Positions 36,298 to 45,135 of a DNA stretch of 64,000 bases are shown piece by piece. The DNA is taken from contig JBHPGW010000001.1 of the NCBI GenBank assembly GCA_042569785.1, positions 1 through 64,000 of the forward strand, given 5' to 3'. Both the position numbers and the translations under genes were made by a program. This DNA comes from JBHPGW01 sp042569785 (GTDB taxonomy: Bacteria > Planctomycetota > Phycisphaerae > Sedimentisphaerales > Anaerobacaceae). A model generated the notes under the pieces. That model made no database searches and was not told the DNA's origin. It worked only from the letters and a program-made list of their open reading frames with translations. Every line of letters starts with the position of its first letter. Positions within the stretch are counted from its first letter, which is position 1.

Positions 36298-37215
36298 CTA
36301 CTTGTTTTTTTTCTTGCATGGCGGGCGTCTACGGACATCAACATTGGTAACCGGAAGCAACTGCACTGACACTTCGGAAACACTCTTAATTTTCCTGTGC
36401 AAAATATTCTTGATTTTTGCGATGGTTTCCAGCCCGGCACTAAGGATCAAGTCACCGCCAACAAAAACATTCATATCAACCAAAAGTCTGCGTCCTGCAA
36501 GCCTTACCTTCACATCCTCTACTCGTCGAACACCTTCAATTTCTTCGACAAGGTTCAGGATGTGGATTTCTTCGTTCCGCAGAGAAACGTCCATTAGCCC
36601 ATTAATCGCTTTTTTTGCACCGTCCCATGTTACTTTGATTATCATAGCTCCGATTGCAATTGCCACGACATGGTCGAGCGAGGCCAATCCCATATTGCAG
36701 CCTATAACAGCTACTATTACTGCTATCGAAGTGCCCACATCAGCCCTGCTGACTTCGGCATTTGCTAAAATGACGGTACTCCCCAGTTTCTCGCCCGCGC
36801 ATCGACCGTAACGATAAGCCAGCATATTAGCGATAATTGATATGACAGCAGCAACAATCGCAATCAGTTTTGGCGGCTTCTCAGGGCCGACCATCGCCAT
36901 CTCGACAAAAGAAAACAGTATAAAAGCTATCGCCGCAAGCATAAGCGCCATATTCACCACGCCGGATGCAAGAAATTCTACCTTACCGTAACCGTAAGGA
37001 AATCTCTTGTCGGGGCCTCTTGCCGCCAGTCTCATACTTACGATAACAACCAGAGTTATAATGAAATTCGCCATAGATTGAAAAGAATCGGTAAGAAGCG
37101 ATTTGCTATGGCTGATAAGAGCAAACGAGCCCTTGACAAAAAACAAGCTCAGGTTAATGCCTAAAATTATCCACTCTACTTTTTTTCCGCATTCTATACA
37201 ACGCTGACGAATCAT
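36298..37215 (-). CDS. Cation diffusion facilitator, degenerate metal site (third CDF)
   Basis: A 305-residue CDF with an N-terminal CIEC pair, as in MamB/MamM, six TM helices and a C-terminal cytoplasmic domain. The residues that form the TM transport site in MamM (Tyr46, Asp50, His155, Asp159) align here to Gln46, Asn50, Val155 and Asp159, so three of four ligands are missing. This CDF may not transport metal itself and could instead be a structural or regulatory partner in heterodimers with the MamB- or MamM-like proteins. It is co-transcribed with them. Confidence 0.85.
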   Translation of the reverse strand: MIRQRCIECGKKVEWIILGINLSLFFVKGSFALISHSKSLLTDSFQSMANFIITLVVIVSMRLAARGPDKRFPYGYGKVEFLASGVVNMALMLAAIAFILFSFVEMAMVGPEKPPKLIAIVAAVISIIANMLAYRYGRCAGEKLGSTVILANAEVSRADVGTSIAVIVAVIGCNMGLASLDHVVAIAIGAMIIKVTWDGAKKAINGLMDVSLRNEEIHILNLVEEIEGVRRVEDVKVRLAGRRLLVDMNVFVGGDLILSAGLETIAKIKNILHRKIKSVSEVSVQLLPVTNVDVRRRPPCKKKNK

Positions 37216-37315
37216 TTTTTATACCTATTCTGCTTAAAAAGTGCTATATACAGTAACTTGTTTTACAGAAGCTGGTTACCGGCCATAAACGCACATTTTA
37301 TCACCCTAAAGGGTG

Positions 37316-38206
37316 TTACTCACAAACAATATTAACATTTCCCAAATACTGAATTTTCTCATCAATACTTTGCCGGATTTTATTTGAAATATCGTGAACT
37401 TCTGTAATTGTCTTATTGACAGGCAGTGAAACATGCAGATCAACCCAGACAGTTCTGCCTATTTGTCTCGTTTTTATGTTCTTTACACTTCTAACCTCGG
37501 GCATATCAGAGACAATCTGATTTATTAAGGAGATGTCACCTTCTTTGATCGCACGGTCAACAAGCCCGCAGCCACCTTGATAAAGAAGCTCAATGCTAAG
37601 ATATATCAAATGGCCAGCTTCGAATATCGCAACGATAGCATCAAGGCTGCGATAGCCCATCATGCCGGCTGTGATAGCGATGGCTACTGCCAATGAGGAA
37701 ATCGCGTCAGCACGGTGATGTTTACCATGAGCGGCAAGAGCAGGACTGTTTAGTTGTTTATGTGCACAAATGTTAAAGTGATAAATCACCTCGTTGGCAA
37801 TAACCGAAACAATAGCCGCCCCTAATGCTGCCCAATGTGGCGGTGCGTGCTCTCCCATAAAAACAATCTTGATACAGTCGGCAACGAGGTAAATTGTTGC
37901 GCCTAAAATAAGAATACTCGTAAAGACGCTGACGACATATTCTGCATTACCGTGGCCATACGGATGTTTTTTGTCCGCTGGACTTGTCGATATCTTCAAG
38001 CCGATCAATACCGCAATGCCGGAAATAACATCGTGCAGAGAATACAACGCACTGGCTGTCAATGCCCGACTTCGTGTAAGTATGCCAATAACGCCTTTGA
38101 AAATCGCCAGAAACAGACTGTCCCAAACACCAATCCAGGACATTCTTGTCGCACACCTGGCGCACTTGGTTTTTTCAGACATAACGTTTGACAATTCTAC
38201 ATACAT
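37316..38206 (-). CDS. mamM: MamM-like iron transporter (CDF family)
   Basis: A 296-residue CDF proposed to load iron into the magnetosome lumen. It has the N-terminal CXXC (CARC) and the MamM-type transport site Tyr55-x3-Asp59 (ALYSLHD) and His163-x3-Asp167 (KHHRAD), the same Tyr/Asp and His/Asp combination as MamM of Magnetospirillum. HPYGHGNAEY and PPHWAALGAAIVSVIANEV also match the family. It lies between two other CDF genes. The MamM name rests on these residues and the gene context, not on a tree. Confidence 0.8.
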   Translation of the reverse strand: MYVELSNVMSEKTKCARCATRMSWIGVWDSLFLAIFKGVIGILTRSRALTASALYSLHDVISGIAVLIGLKISTSPADKKHPYGHGNAEYVVSVFTSILILGATIYLVADCIKIVFMGEHAPPHWAALGAAIVSVIANEVIYHFNICAHKQLNSPALAAHGKHHRADAISSLAVAIAITAGMMGYRSLDAIVAIFEAGHLIYLSIELLYQGGCGLVDRAIKEGDISLINQIVSDMPEVRSVKNIKTRQIGRTVWVDLHVSLPVNKTITEVHDISNKIRQSIDEKIQYLGNVNIVCE

Positions 38207-38218
38207 ATAAAAAAACCT

Positions 38219-39103
38219 TTATGTTTTTGGGACATCTGCCGGCTCATAATGAATAATGATTTTGTCAATCTCAGAAAAACAGTCGTAAATCTCCTCTTCT
38301 ATTGATGAGGCTATATCATGGGCGTCCTGAAGTTTTTCTATATCCATAGTTATCTCGGCCTCTATAAACTTATATCTGCCTGAACACCTGCCGGAAAGTT
38401 GGGTAACAGCCTTAACGGGAGAAAAATTAAAAAAGACTTTTCTAATATCGTCGAGCATTTCAGTCTTTATAGAAGCATCTAAAAGCACCTTCACGGAATC
38501 GGCAAGTATTGTCCAGCCTAATTTGGCAATCAATATGATAATAATAACAGCTACAAAGCGGTCGAAGTTAGGCTTCCACAAACTTAAAAGGAGAGCTACA
38601 AGAACGCCGACCGAAGAAAGCAGGTCGGTGCCAATATGTTTAGCATCCGCCACCAGACTTGGAGAGCCGACTTTTTTGCCTACTTTCATTTCGAAACGCG
38701 AGAAAAGAAACATCAGAGCGATTATGCCCACAAGTCCTAAAACGGCTATAGGAATACTAGATACAACGGCAGTTGGGTCGGCATGAATAATCTCTTTTAC
38801 GATTTCATAGGCAGCAAAGAAAATAAACAGCGATGTTGTCAAAGAAGCTAAATTCTCAACCTTATACAGCCCATAGGGAAAGGTACTGGATTTTCGTTCT
38901 GATATCTTAATGCCCGCAAAGATACCCAATGACGCAAAGACATCTATGAGTGAATGAATTGCATCCGCTCTTAAAGCAATGCTTCCCGAAAGAACGCTAA
39001 GGCCGTACTTGAGAAGTACAAGCAGAACGTTAAACCCAACTGATAAAAGAGCCACATACGCAAAGCTCTTTTGAGTTTCTGTGCTAACAGTCTTTGCTGT
39101 CAT
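38219..39103 (-). CDS. Cation diffusion facilitator with HD/HD site (fourth CDF)
   Basis: A 294-residue CDF without the N-terminal CXXC seen in the other three. The transport site is His50-x3-Asp54 (AIHSLID) and H-x3-D in AKHIGTD, the pattern of zinc/cadmium CDFs, but iron cannot be excluded. Family blocks FPYGLYKVENLASL and the C-terminal ferredoxin-like domain are present. The start at MTAKTVSTE is chosen; it overlaps the preceding zinc-ribbon gene by 20 bases. Confidence 0.85.
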   Translation of the reverse strand: MTAKTVSTETQKSFAYVALLSVGFNVLLVLLKYGLSVLSGSIALRADAIHSLIDVFASLGIFAGIKISERKSSTFPYGLYKVENLASLTTSLFIFFAAYEIVKEIIHADPTAVVSSIPIAVLGLVGIIALMFLFSRFEMKVGKKVGSPSLVADAKHIGTDLLSSVGVLVALLLSLWKPNFDRFVAVIIIILIAKLGWTILADSVKVLLDASIKTEMLDDIRKVFFNFSPVKAVTQLSGRCSGRYKFIEAEITMDIEKLQDAHDIASSIEEEIYDCFSEIDKIIIHYEPADVPKT

Positions 39104-39266
39104 GGAATCCCTTTTTCCTTCTATGGTGTGGACCACCTATGCCAGGGTTGGTTCTTTTGATCTTATCACTGCTGCACTTGGGACAAACCATCTGGCGTCC
39201 GCTTCCCAAAGGCACCTTCCACTCATGCCCGCATCCCAAACATTTAAATTCTCTCATAACTTCCAT
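39084..39266 (-). CDS. Small zinc-ribbon protein (60 aa)
   Basis: A 60-residue protein with CLGC and CPKC pairs in the rubredoxin-like pattern FKCLGCGHEWKVPLGSGRQ, followed by a basic tail (GGPHHRRKKGF). An ideal Shine-Dalgarno (GGAGG, eight bases upstream) supports the ATG at 39266. It overlaps the start of the CDF gene. Proteins of this type occur beside metal-handling genes in anaerobes; the function is not known. Confidence 0.7.
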   Translation of the reverse strand: MEVMREFKCLGCGHEWKVPLGSGRQMVCPKCSSDKIKRTNPGIGGPHHRRKKGFHDSKDC

Positions 39267-39311
39267 AATTTACGCCTCCGGTATACCAACGCTAAAACAT
39301 TGTTATTGCTT

Positions 39312-39626
39312 TTAGGCCAATGCAACTGTGCTGTTTTGCGATTGCCGACTGCGACAGGCGTTGTCAAATCCTTCACAAAAAGCACCGGCCAATTCCTTGA
39401 AGCGAGACGATTTTGGCCTTACTGCTTTTTCTGATGCTTCGTCTCCAGCGTGCGTTGAGTAGGCCTTTGTGAATCCTTCCGAGAAGCCCTGCTTTACATC
39501 ACCAACTATTCTTTCCAGCAGTTTCGGATTCTTCTTTTTCAAAATTTTATACCCGATGTATCCTCCGACGACAACGCCAGCACCAGCACCAAGGCCAGCT
39601 CCAATTATTAAACCGCAATCTGACAT
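39312..39626 (-). CDS. Small Gly-rich TM protein with GFSEGFTKAY motif (104 aa)
   Basis: One Gly/Ala-rich TM helix (GLIIGAGLGAGAGVVVGGYIGYKIL) followed by an amphipathic segment VKQGFSEGFTKAY and a second similar one AGAFCEGFDNAC. The smaller protein at 42884-43117 has the same layout and a VKEAFKAGYENA segment. Gly-rich helices of this type recall small magnetosome membrane proteins (for example the LG-rich ones), but I cannot match a named family. AAAGGGG seven bases upstream supports the start. Confidence 0.65.
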   Translation of the reverse strand: MSDCGLIIGAGLGAGAGVVVGGYIGYKILKKKNPKLLERIVGDVKQGFSEGFTKAYSTHAGDEASEKAVRPKSSRFKELAGAFCEGFDNACRSRQSQNSTVALA

Positions 39627-39655
39627 TTGATTACCCCTTTATTAATTTCGCTTGA

Positions 39656-42109
39656 TTAAAATCCCGGTAAAACTTGAGTTTCAGGCGTCCCTGGTAATGT
39701 CAGCGATTCCATCAAGCCAGCCGGTTGGCCCTGAATGCCGCCAGGCCTTGGCCCTAAGCTGAATTTAATATTGGCCTTTTTCCCATCACGGTAAACAGAC
39801 AGCTTCATTTTATCACCGATTCCTTTGGCACCAAGCAAATCTGCGAGCATCGCCTCGTCCTTCAAACTTCGATTATCAACTCGAACTATAACATCACCGT
39901 TTTGAAGCCCGGCTCCAATACACGGAGAACCTGCAAATACTTCCGTCACTACAACCCCTCTTGCCATCGGCAATCCGAGAGAAGCCTTCATCTGCTCATC
40001 AACCGGGCATGTACGTATTCCCATCCAGCATTGACCGCCTTGGGCATTCCCGACGGGACATGCTACTCCGGGCGGTGGACACGGTAAAGCCACCTGTCGC
40101 ATTGGCCCACCCGGAGGGCACCATGGATTTTGGCCGCTGCCTCGTTGGAACGCCACCGCTGATGCCTGACGCCTCGACCCTCCCGGCGGGCACCACGGAT
40201 TAAGACCGCTACCTCGCTGGAATGCCACAGCCGCGGCTTGACCTGCGCCGGTTTCTATAAAATCTGGAAACGCCGCCGTGGCAGAATCGATTGGTCTGGC
40301 AAAACCGATGCCGCTAAACGCCTGAGTGGGCGAATAGATAGCTGTGTTAATACCGATCACCTCGCCGTTTATATTAACCAGAACGCCGCCGCTTGAACCG
40401 GGATTGGTCGGTGCATCGGTCTGGATAAAATCTGTAAACTTCTGGTTGCCAACGGTCATCGTGCGTCTGGTATTGCTGACAATTCCGAACGTTGTGGTCT
40501 GCTGCAATCCGAACGGACTTCCAATAGCCAATACCTCATCGCCAACAGATACTCCGCTGGAACTACCCATCGGTGCCGGCGTGAAAACTTTGCCGTTACC
40601 AGCTATTTTCAAAATAGCAAAATCAAGCTCTGGCGCCTCATCGATCAAATCTGCCTGATAAGTCTTGCTCGTCTGGCCTGTATATACAGTAACTGCTATT
40701 TTCTTAGCCCCGTGAATTACGTGATGATTAGTTAAAACATACCCAAGACGATTGACAATCACACCGCTGCCGCCTTTACCTCTGGCCTGAAATTTGGGAA
40801 TAATCTGTTGCTGCTGCTGTTGTTGCATACCTTGCTGACTGCCTGTCGGCGGTTGAAATAGAGGCTGATAGTTACCTGCCGAGCCACCACGCATTATTTG
40901 CATTTGCATCCCGCATCCGGGACAACCGGGACAGTTAAGCGACCCGGCAAGGCCCTGACGACAAGGCATAGTAATACAACACCGAGGACAATTCCAATAA
41001 CCACCAGCATTCATTCGCCCGCCCCATACATATTGTGCACTGCCGCCAAAACCGGAATAGTTATCTACAGGCTGTTGATTTTGAGGTTGTTGCGTTTGAG
41101 GCTGCCCAGGGGCATTCCATGGCGATTGTGACTGGTTCATTTGTATCCCGCAACTTGGACAGCCCGGACAGTTGGCAGAACCAACAGTATTTCTTGGGCA
41201 AGGCACAGAAGTACGGCAATTTGGGCATACCCAATATTTGCTTTGAGCCGCTACAGGCGGTGAAACATTCGGAGTTTGCCGAACAGGCGTATTTTGTGCC
41301 GCGACTGGCTGGGTCTGTGTCGGGATTCGGCAGATTCCAGGCGAACCTTCTCGCATCATCGGTTTTTGACAATTCGGACAATTCACCGTATAGGCTGGAA
41401 CCCCTCTTTGATGCGGCACCGTCGTTCCGCAACTCGGACATACCAAATTGCCAATAGGCCCCATTGCATACCCACCCATCCTGCCGGGCCGTGAATTGTT
41501 CAAGCTCCAATCTGGACTGTAATTGGGACATCCCTGAACATTACATCTGCCTTGAGCGTCGAGAATCCCGTTGATACAATTAGGACATCTCATTCCGGCA
41601 ACATTTCTGATTTGAGAGCCTTGCGAGCCCCAGTCCGGGCTGTAAATAGGGCATCGGGTTTGATTACATCTTCCCTGTGCGTCGAGGATTCCGTTGCAAT
41701 AAGGGCACGCAGTTGCGGCAACCCGTTGCGGCTGAATATTTTGAAACTGCATGTCCTGGCCCGAAGCGGTTAACCCCAACCCAAGCGTTTGGGCTACAGG
41801 CTGAACCTGAGCAGCATTATTAAACAAGCCGCCGGTATCGGTATTAATGCTTACCACCGAAGGTGCCACCCGGGCGATAATGTTCTTGTACGATACCTGT
41901 GTTGAAAAGGCCGCCGGTTTAAGTCCGAGTGCACTCTGTATCTGCTGTTGGGAACCCGGCCCCCAATCTTCGGCCAGGTTAGCCTGCAATCTGGATTGAG
42001 ACGCATCAAAAACACGCCGCTGTTGGCGATCCCAAAAAAGAACCACCACAACAACAACCAGGATAATGAACACAATTAGTACGGTTAATAAGTTTTTATT
42101 GTTTCGCAT
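39656..42109 (-). CDS. MamE-like trypsin/PDZ protease with Cys-rich modules (817 aa)
   Basis: A HtrA-type protease anchored by one TM helix (~7-28) followed by the module FWDRQQRR...LAEDWGPGSQQQ. Then come two QGRCN-type Cys repeats (~135-205), further CPxC modules (~218-400, e.g. YWVCPNCRTSVPC), a protease domain with the triad intact (His in TNHHVIHG near 459, Asp in ELDFAILK, Ser in GSSGG near 571), two NPWCPPGG repeats (~640-670) and one PDZ (~700-790). No CXXCH heme motif is present, unlike the MamE at 51119. I infer a magnetosome lumen protease in which Cys-rich modules replace magnetochromes. Confidence 0.82.
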   Translation of the reverse strand: MRNNKNLLTVLIVFIILVVVVVVLFWDRQQRRVFDASQSRLQANLAEDWGPGSQQQIQSALGLKPAAFSTQVSYKNIIARVAPSVVSINTDTGGLFNNAAQVQPVAQTLGLGLTASGQDMQFQNIQPQRVAATACPYCNGILDAQGRCNQTRCPIYSPDWGSQGSQIRNVAGMRCPNCINGILDAQGRCNVQGCPNYSPDWSLNNSRPGRMGGYAMGPIGNLVCPSCGTTVPHQRGVPAYTVNCPNCQKPMMREGSPGICRIPTQTQPVAAQNTPVRQTPNVSPPVAAQSKYWVCPNCRTSVPCPRNTVGSANCPGCPSCGIQMNQSQSPWNAPGQPQTQQPQNQQPVDNYSGFGGSAQYVWGGRMNAGGYWNCPRCCITMPCRQGLAGSLNCPGCPGCGMQMQIMRGGSAGNYQPLFQPPTGSQQGMQQQQQQQIIPKFQARGKGGSGVIVNRLGYVLTNHHVIHGAKKIAVTVYTGQTSKTYQADLIDEAPELDFAILKIAGNGKVFTPAPMGSSSGVSVGDEVLAIGSPFGLQQTTTFGIVSNTRRTMTVGNQKFTDFIQTDAPTNPGSSGGVLVNINGEVIGINTAIYSPTQAFSGIGFARPIDSATAAFPDFIETGAGQAAAVAFQRGSGLNPWCPPGGSRRQASAVAFQRGSGQNPWCPPGGPMRQVALPCPPPGVACPVGNAQGGQCWMGIRTCPVDEQMKASLGLPMARGVVVTEVFAGSPCIGAGLQNGDVIVRVDNRSLKDEAMLADLLGAKGIGDKMKLSVYRDGKKANIKFSLGPRPGGIQGQPAGLMESLTLPGTPETQVLPGF

Positions 42110-42255
42110 ATCTTTACCTTTATACCTTTACACTTTCCATTGGCCACATCACGTCACCTCACCTGATTCACAGAACTTATACACACTGTCACTGCGAGAA
42201 GGTCGAAGGCAGGCGCCGCAGTCCCAACCTTCCTGCCTTTATAAACATTCAGGTT

Positions 42256-42438
42256 TTATTCCGACTGTTGTTTTGCCCGAAATGTTCTTCTGATTGCGAT
42301 GGCTATTGTCAGACCGCCTCCTACGACTAATCCCAGGGCGACCAGGCCTTGGATGATTTCAACAACAAACCACCAGCAATAAACAAACGCCCAAATACCA
42401 AGTGCCAGAGCAATTGCACCAAAAATTCCTAATCTCAT
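42256..42438 (-). CDS. mamI: MamI-like protein (copy 1)
   Basis: A 60-residue two-TM protein. IFGAIALALGIWAFVYCWWFVVEII, then GLVALGLVVGGGLTIAIAIRR and a charged tail match the layout of MamI, a small protein needed for magnetosome membrane invagination. Two more copies lie at 53544-53735 and 53756-53938. AGGAAACAAA precedes the ATG. Confidence 0.75.
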   Translation of the reverse strand: MRLGIFGAIALALGIWAFVYCWWFVVEIIQGLVALGLVVGGGLTIAIAIRRTFRAKQQSE

Positions 42439-42463
42439 TTTGTTTCCTTTCTGCTTTATATTT

Positions 42464-42775
42464 TTACGTATTTCTGTTTTTTATTTTTACTTTTTTGACA
42501 GTTTTCTTCTTTTTCTTGGCTTTTTTCTTTGTTTTTACCCGCTTTTTACCCGCAATTTCCTGCTCTATCGCGGCAATTCTTTTTTCCGCATCAATCTGAA
42601 CAGGCGTCTTAACTGCTTGTTTTGGCTTGCTTGGTTTTTCTCCCAGTAGGCCTCTAACGTGACAATCAACCCACCTGCCAGCCATCACCGATATACCTGC
42701 CATAACGCCAATGAATTCGGGTATAGCCGCGATGAACCTCAACGGTTTTCGGTCATCGTTCTTTCCAGTAGCCAT
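42464..42775 (-). CDS. Basic protein with Lys-rich tail (103 aa)
   Basis: The family is not recognised. Residues ~10-45 contain one hydrophobic stretch (FIAAIPEFIGVMAGISVMAG), residues 60-80 a helix, and the last 25 are nearly all lysine, valine and threonine (KKAKKKKKTVKKVKIK). The strongly basic tail may bind nucleic acid, acidic protein or the mineral surface; these are guesses. It sits between a MamI-like gene and a small TM protein gene. Confidence 0.55.
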   Translation of the reverse strand: MATGKNDDRKPLRFIAAIPEFIGVMAGISVMAGRWVDCHVRGLLGEKPSKPKQAVKTPVQIDAEKRIAAIEQEIAGKKRVKTKKKAKKKKKTVKKVKIKNRNT

Positions 42776-42883
42776 AAAATGCTCCTATATTTGCTTAGAG
42801 TTTGTTTATACGCTGTTTCAAAACACCAACAACTTGAACGACTTATATTTACTACACCCTCATGTAATCCAACTATTTCAAAG

Positions 42884-43117
42884 TCATGCCGGCTCTACGC
42901 CGATATCAGAAACTGTCTCTGCTGCAACTTCTACAGTCTGTCGCGGCTGTGTAGCATTTTCATAGCCAGCCTTGAATGCTTCCTTTACACCAGAGGTGAC
43001 ATTACAAATTTTTGTGTGCAATTTATCGCCGAGGGCAGGGCATTTTTTGCGAATGACTTCCGCTGCTACCGCACCGACAAATACTCCGCCTAACAGGATT
43101 CCAAGGTCTTTTAACAT
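42884..43117 (-). CDS. Small TM protein related to 39312 gene product (77 aa)
   Basis: A Gly-rich N-terminal TM helix (GILLGGVFVGAVAAEVIRKK) followed by VTSGVKEAFKAGYENA, matching the VKQGFSEGFTKAY segment of the 104-aa protein at 39312-39626. The tail is acidic. Both flank the MamE-like/MamI segment of the operon. Family not recognised. Confidence 0.6.
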   Translation of the reverse strand: MLKDLGILLGGVFVGAVAAEVIRKKCPALGDKLHTKICNVTSGVKEAFKAGYENATQPRQTVEVAAETVSDIGVEPA

Positions 43118-43159
43118 TTTTGACTCCTTTTTCTGACTATAGTCATAATTTGCTTTTTT

Positions 43160-45061
43160 TTATTCCGGGTATTCTTCAGACCACCACTGTCGCCAACGGG
43201 CGATCAGTTGTTGAGTGGCTTTTTCGTCTTTTGGGAACGGGCCGCTCATTTTTTTGCCGGTAATCGTTTTTAATGCAGTTATGATAGCTTTTCGAATTGT
43301 TTTTTCGGGATCACTTAAATGTTCAATAAGTGCAGAAACAACTGCTTTGCTTCGCAGATTGGCCATAGCCTCAATAGCTGCCTGGCGTACCGAAAGACTA
43401 CCATCATCCAGCAGCTGAACTAATTCTGCCGCAAATTCTTTTTTGCCAAGCCAGCCAATACATACCACAGCCCTGCGTCGTATACTTTCATCTTCATCGG
43501 AAAGCATCTTTATCAGTGCAGGCCCGCTTTCGGCACCTGCTAAACGGTACACTCCTCTTACAGCGGCCAAACGCACTAAGGCAACCTTATCGGTCAAAGC
43601 GTTTTCAATCGTCGGCAATCCTTCGATCATATTCAGTGCCGCCAAGGCGTTTATACACTCAGACCGCACTTGCGGCACAACTTCTGTTTTCAATTGGGTA
43701 ACAAGAGTTCTGACAGATAATTCATGCCGGATACTGCCAATTGCTTTGGCTGCATCAATACGTGCCATTTCATCTCTGCTGGCCAAATCAGATAAAGCTT
43801 TAATAAAGATTATCTTTTCGGTTGCGCCGTCGAAAACAGCAGTGTTCGCGTCTTCAACCGTTACTTCAGCAAGGGCTATTTCTGTTTCGACAACTTCGTC
43901 AGCAGCCAAAGCTTCCAGTTGCTGCTCTGTTTCGGCAGGCTCGTTTTCAATGATTGCAGCAGCAGAAGACTCGAATTCTTTTTCGATAATTTCTTCCTCT
44001 GCTTCTTCCACGGAATTTTTAGAAATATCTTCTATAATCGGAGACGTAATCTCATCGACCACCGGTTCGGCAGTGGTCTCGGCTTGTTCGGCATCTGGCG
44101 TGACATTGTCCGTCTCTGACTGAGCTGTTTCAGTGAACTGCTGTTCGAGTAATTTGATTTTACAAAGTTTATCTTGGGCCTCTTCTAAATCAGATGTTAG
44201 CGACTCATTTTTTGTTTGTAATGCGTCAAGTTGCAATTTAAGTTCATCCTGTGTGTGATTAGCCTGATCATATACTTTTTGGAGCTCCATTTTTGTCGCG
44301 GCAAGCTCTGATTCCAAAGAGTTCACCTGCTCACCTGCCGTGTTTTCGCAGACCGTCAACTCTTCAGCCTGTGATTTTGTTTGTTCCAGTTCAGCAATTA
44401 GGGATTCTTTTTCATTTTGTAAAGTCCTTACTTGTGTGGCAAGTTCGTTCTGTGCCTGCTGAAGTTTATCTTTGGTTGCATCAAGTTCGGATTGCAAGGC
44501 AGTTATCTCTTCAGTTAACGTATCCTTGTCGGCAGTCATTTCATCGGCTTTCGATCTTGCCTGAGCCAGATCGGTAAGCAAAGATTCTTTTTCTTCCTGC
44601 AAGGCCGTCAGCTGCGAATTCAGTGGAGTATTTGTCCCTTCGGCCTGGCTCCGCATTTCTTCAAGTTCAGCTTTGGCAGCTTGGAGGTCGGATTCCAATT
44701 TAGTCACCAACATTCTCATTGCACGCCTGCTTGAAGTTGCTTCTTCGGCGCCTGGATCAAGAGCAGCAGACGGCTTAAAATCGACTTGTGGCTGGTCATC
44801 TACATCTTCGCCGGTCGGTTCTGCAAGCTGAGCGTATGGGTCTTCTGCGGTATCAGTGTGAGGGTCAACTCCCGCAATTTTTTCGCCGCATTGCTTGACT
44901 GTCTTTGAAAAACGGCTGGCTATTTTAAAACTTTCTCCGACAAGCTTTCCAGTTCCTTTGGCTAAACCCAAAGAGACGTTGGCAAGTCCGGCCTTGGCAA
45001 TTTTAGCTTCGTCGGTTGTTTCAATAACATCAGTTTCAACAACAACATTTTCCGTATCCAT
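43160..45061 (-). CDS. Coiled-coil/HEAT-repeat protein of the magnetosome operon
   Basis: A 633-residue protein. Residues ~20-65 form an amphipathic helix region (GLAKGTGKLVGESFKIASRF), ~110-320 a long coiled coil with repeated LQNEKESLIAELEQTKSQA-type units, ~320-420 a highly acidic linker, and ~425-610 HEAT repeats (VRSECINALAALNMIEGL, IRRRAVVCIGWLGKKE). The end WRQWWSEE is shared with the paralogue at 22545-24494. No catalytic motif. HEAT plus coiled coil suggests a cytoplasmic scaffold that tethers or aligns magnetosomes, a job done elsewhere by MamK/MamJ; this is inference. Confidence 0.75.
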   Translation of the reverse strand: MDTENVVVETDVIETTDEAKIAKAGLANVSLGLAKGTGKLVGESFKIASRFSKTVKQCGEKIAGVDPHTDTAEDPYAQLAEPTGEDVDDQPQVDFKPSAALDPGAEEATSSRRAMRMLVTKLESDLQAAKAELEEMRSQAEGTNTPLNSQLTALQEEKESLLTDLAQARSKADEMTADKDTLTEEITALQSELDATKDKLQQAQNELATQVRTLQNEKESLIAELEQTKSQAEELTVCENTAGEQVNSLESELAATKMELQKVYDQANHTQDELKLQLDALQTKNESLTSDLEEAQDKLCKIKLLEQQFTETAQSETDNVTPDAEQAETTAEPVVDEITSPIIEDISKNSVEEAEEEIIEKEFESSAAAIIENEPAETEQQLEALAADEVVETEIALAEVTVEDANTAVFDGATEKIIFIKALSDLASRDEMARIDAAKAIGSIRHELSVRTLVTQLKTEVVPQVRSECINALAALNMIEGLPTIENALTDKVALVRLAAVRGVYRLAGAESGPALIKMLSDEDESIRRRAVVCIGWLGKKEFAAELVQLLDDGSLSVRQAAIEAMANLRSKAVVSALIEHLSDPEKTIRKAIITALKTITGKKMSGPFPKDEKATQQLIARWRQWWSEEYPE

Positions 45062-45096
45062 TACAGGGTCCTATACAATTACTAAAAATCAAATGG

Positions 45097-45116
45097 ATTC
45101 CCGCCTTCGCGGGAAT
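45097..45116. repeat. Short palindromic extragenic repeat
   Basis: ATTCCCGC (45097-45104), loop CTTC, GCGGGAAT (45109-45116), followed by GACA. This perfect 8-bp hairpin is the form of a REP-like element dispersed in many genomes. It lies in the gap between two operon genes and could stabilise or process the transcript. Confidence 0.55.
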
Positions 45117-45135
45117 GACAGGGTTGCAAATGGTC

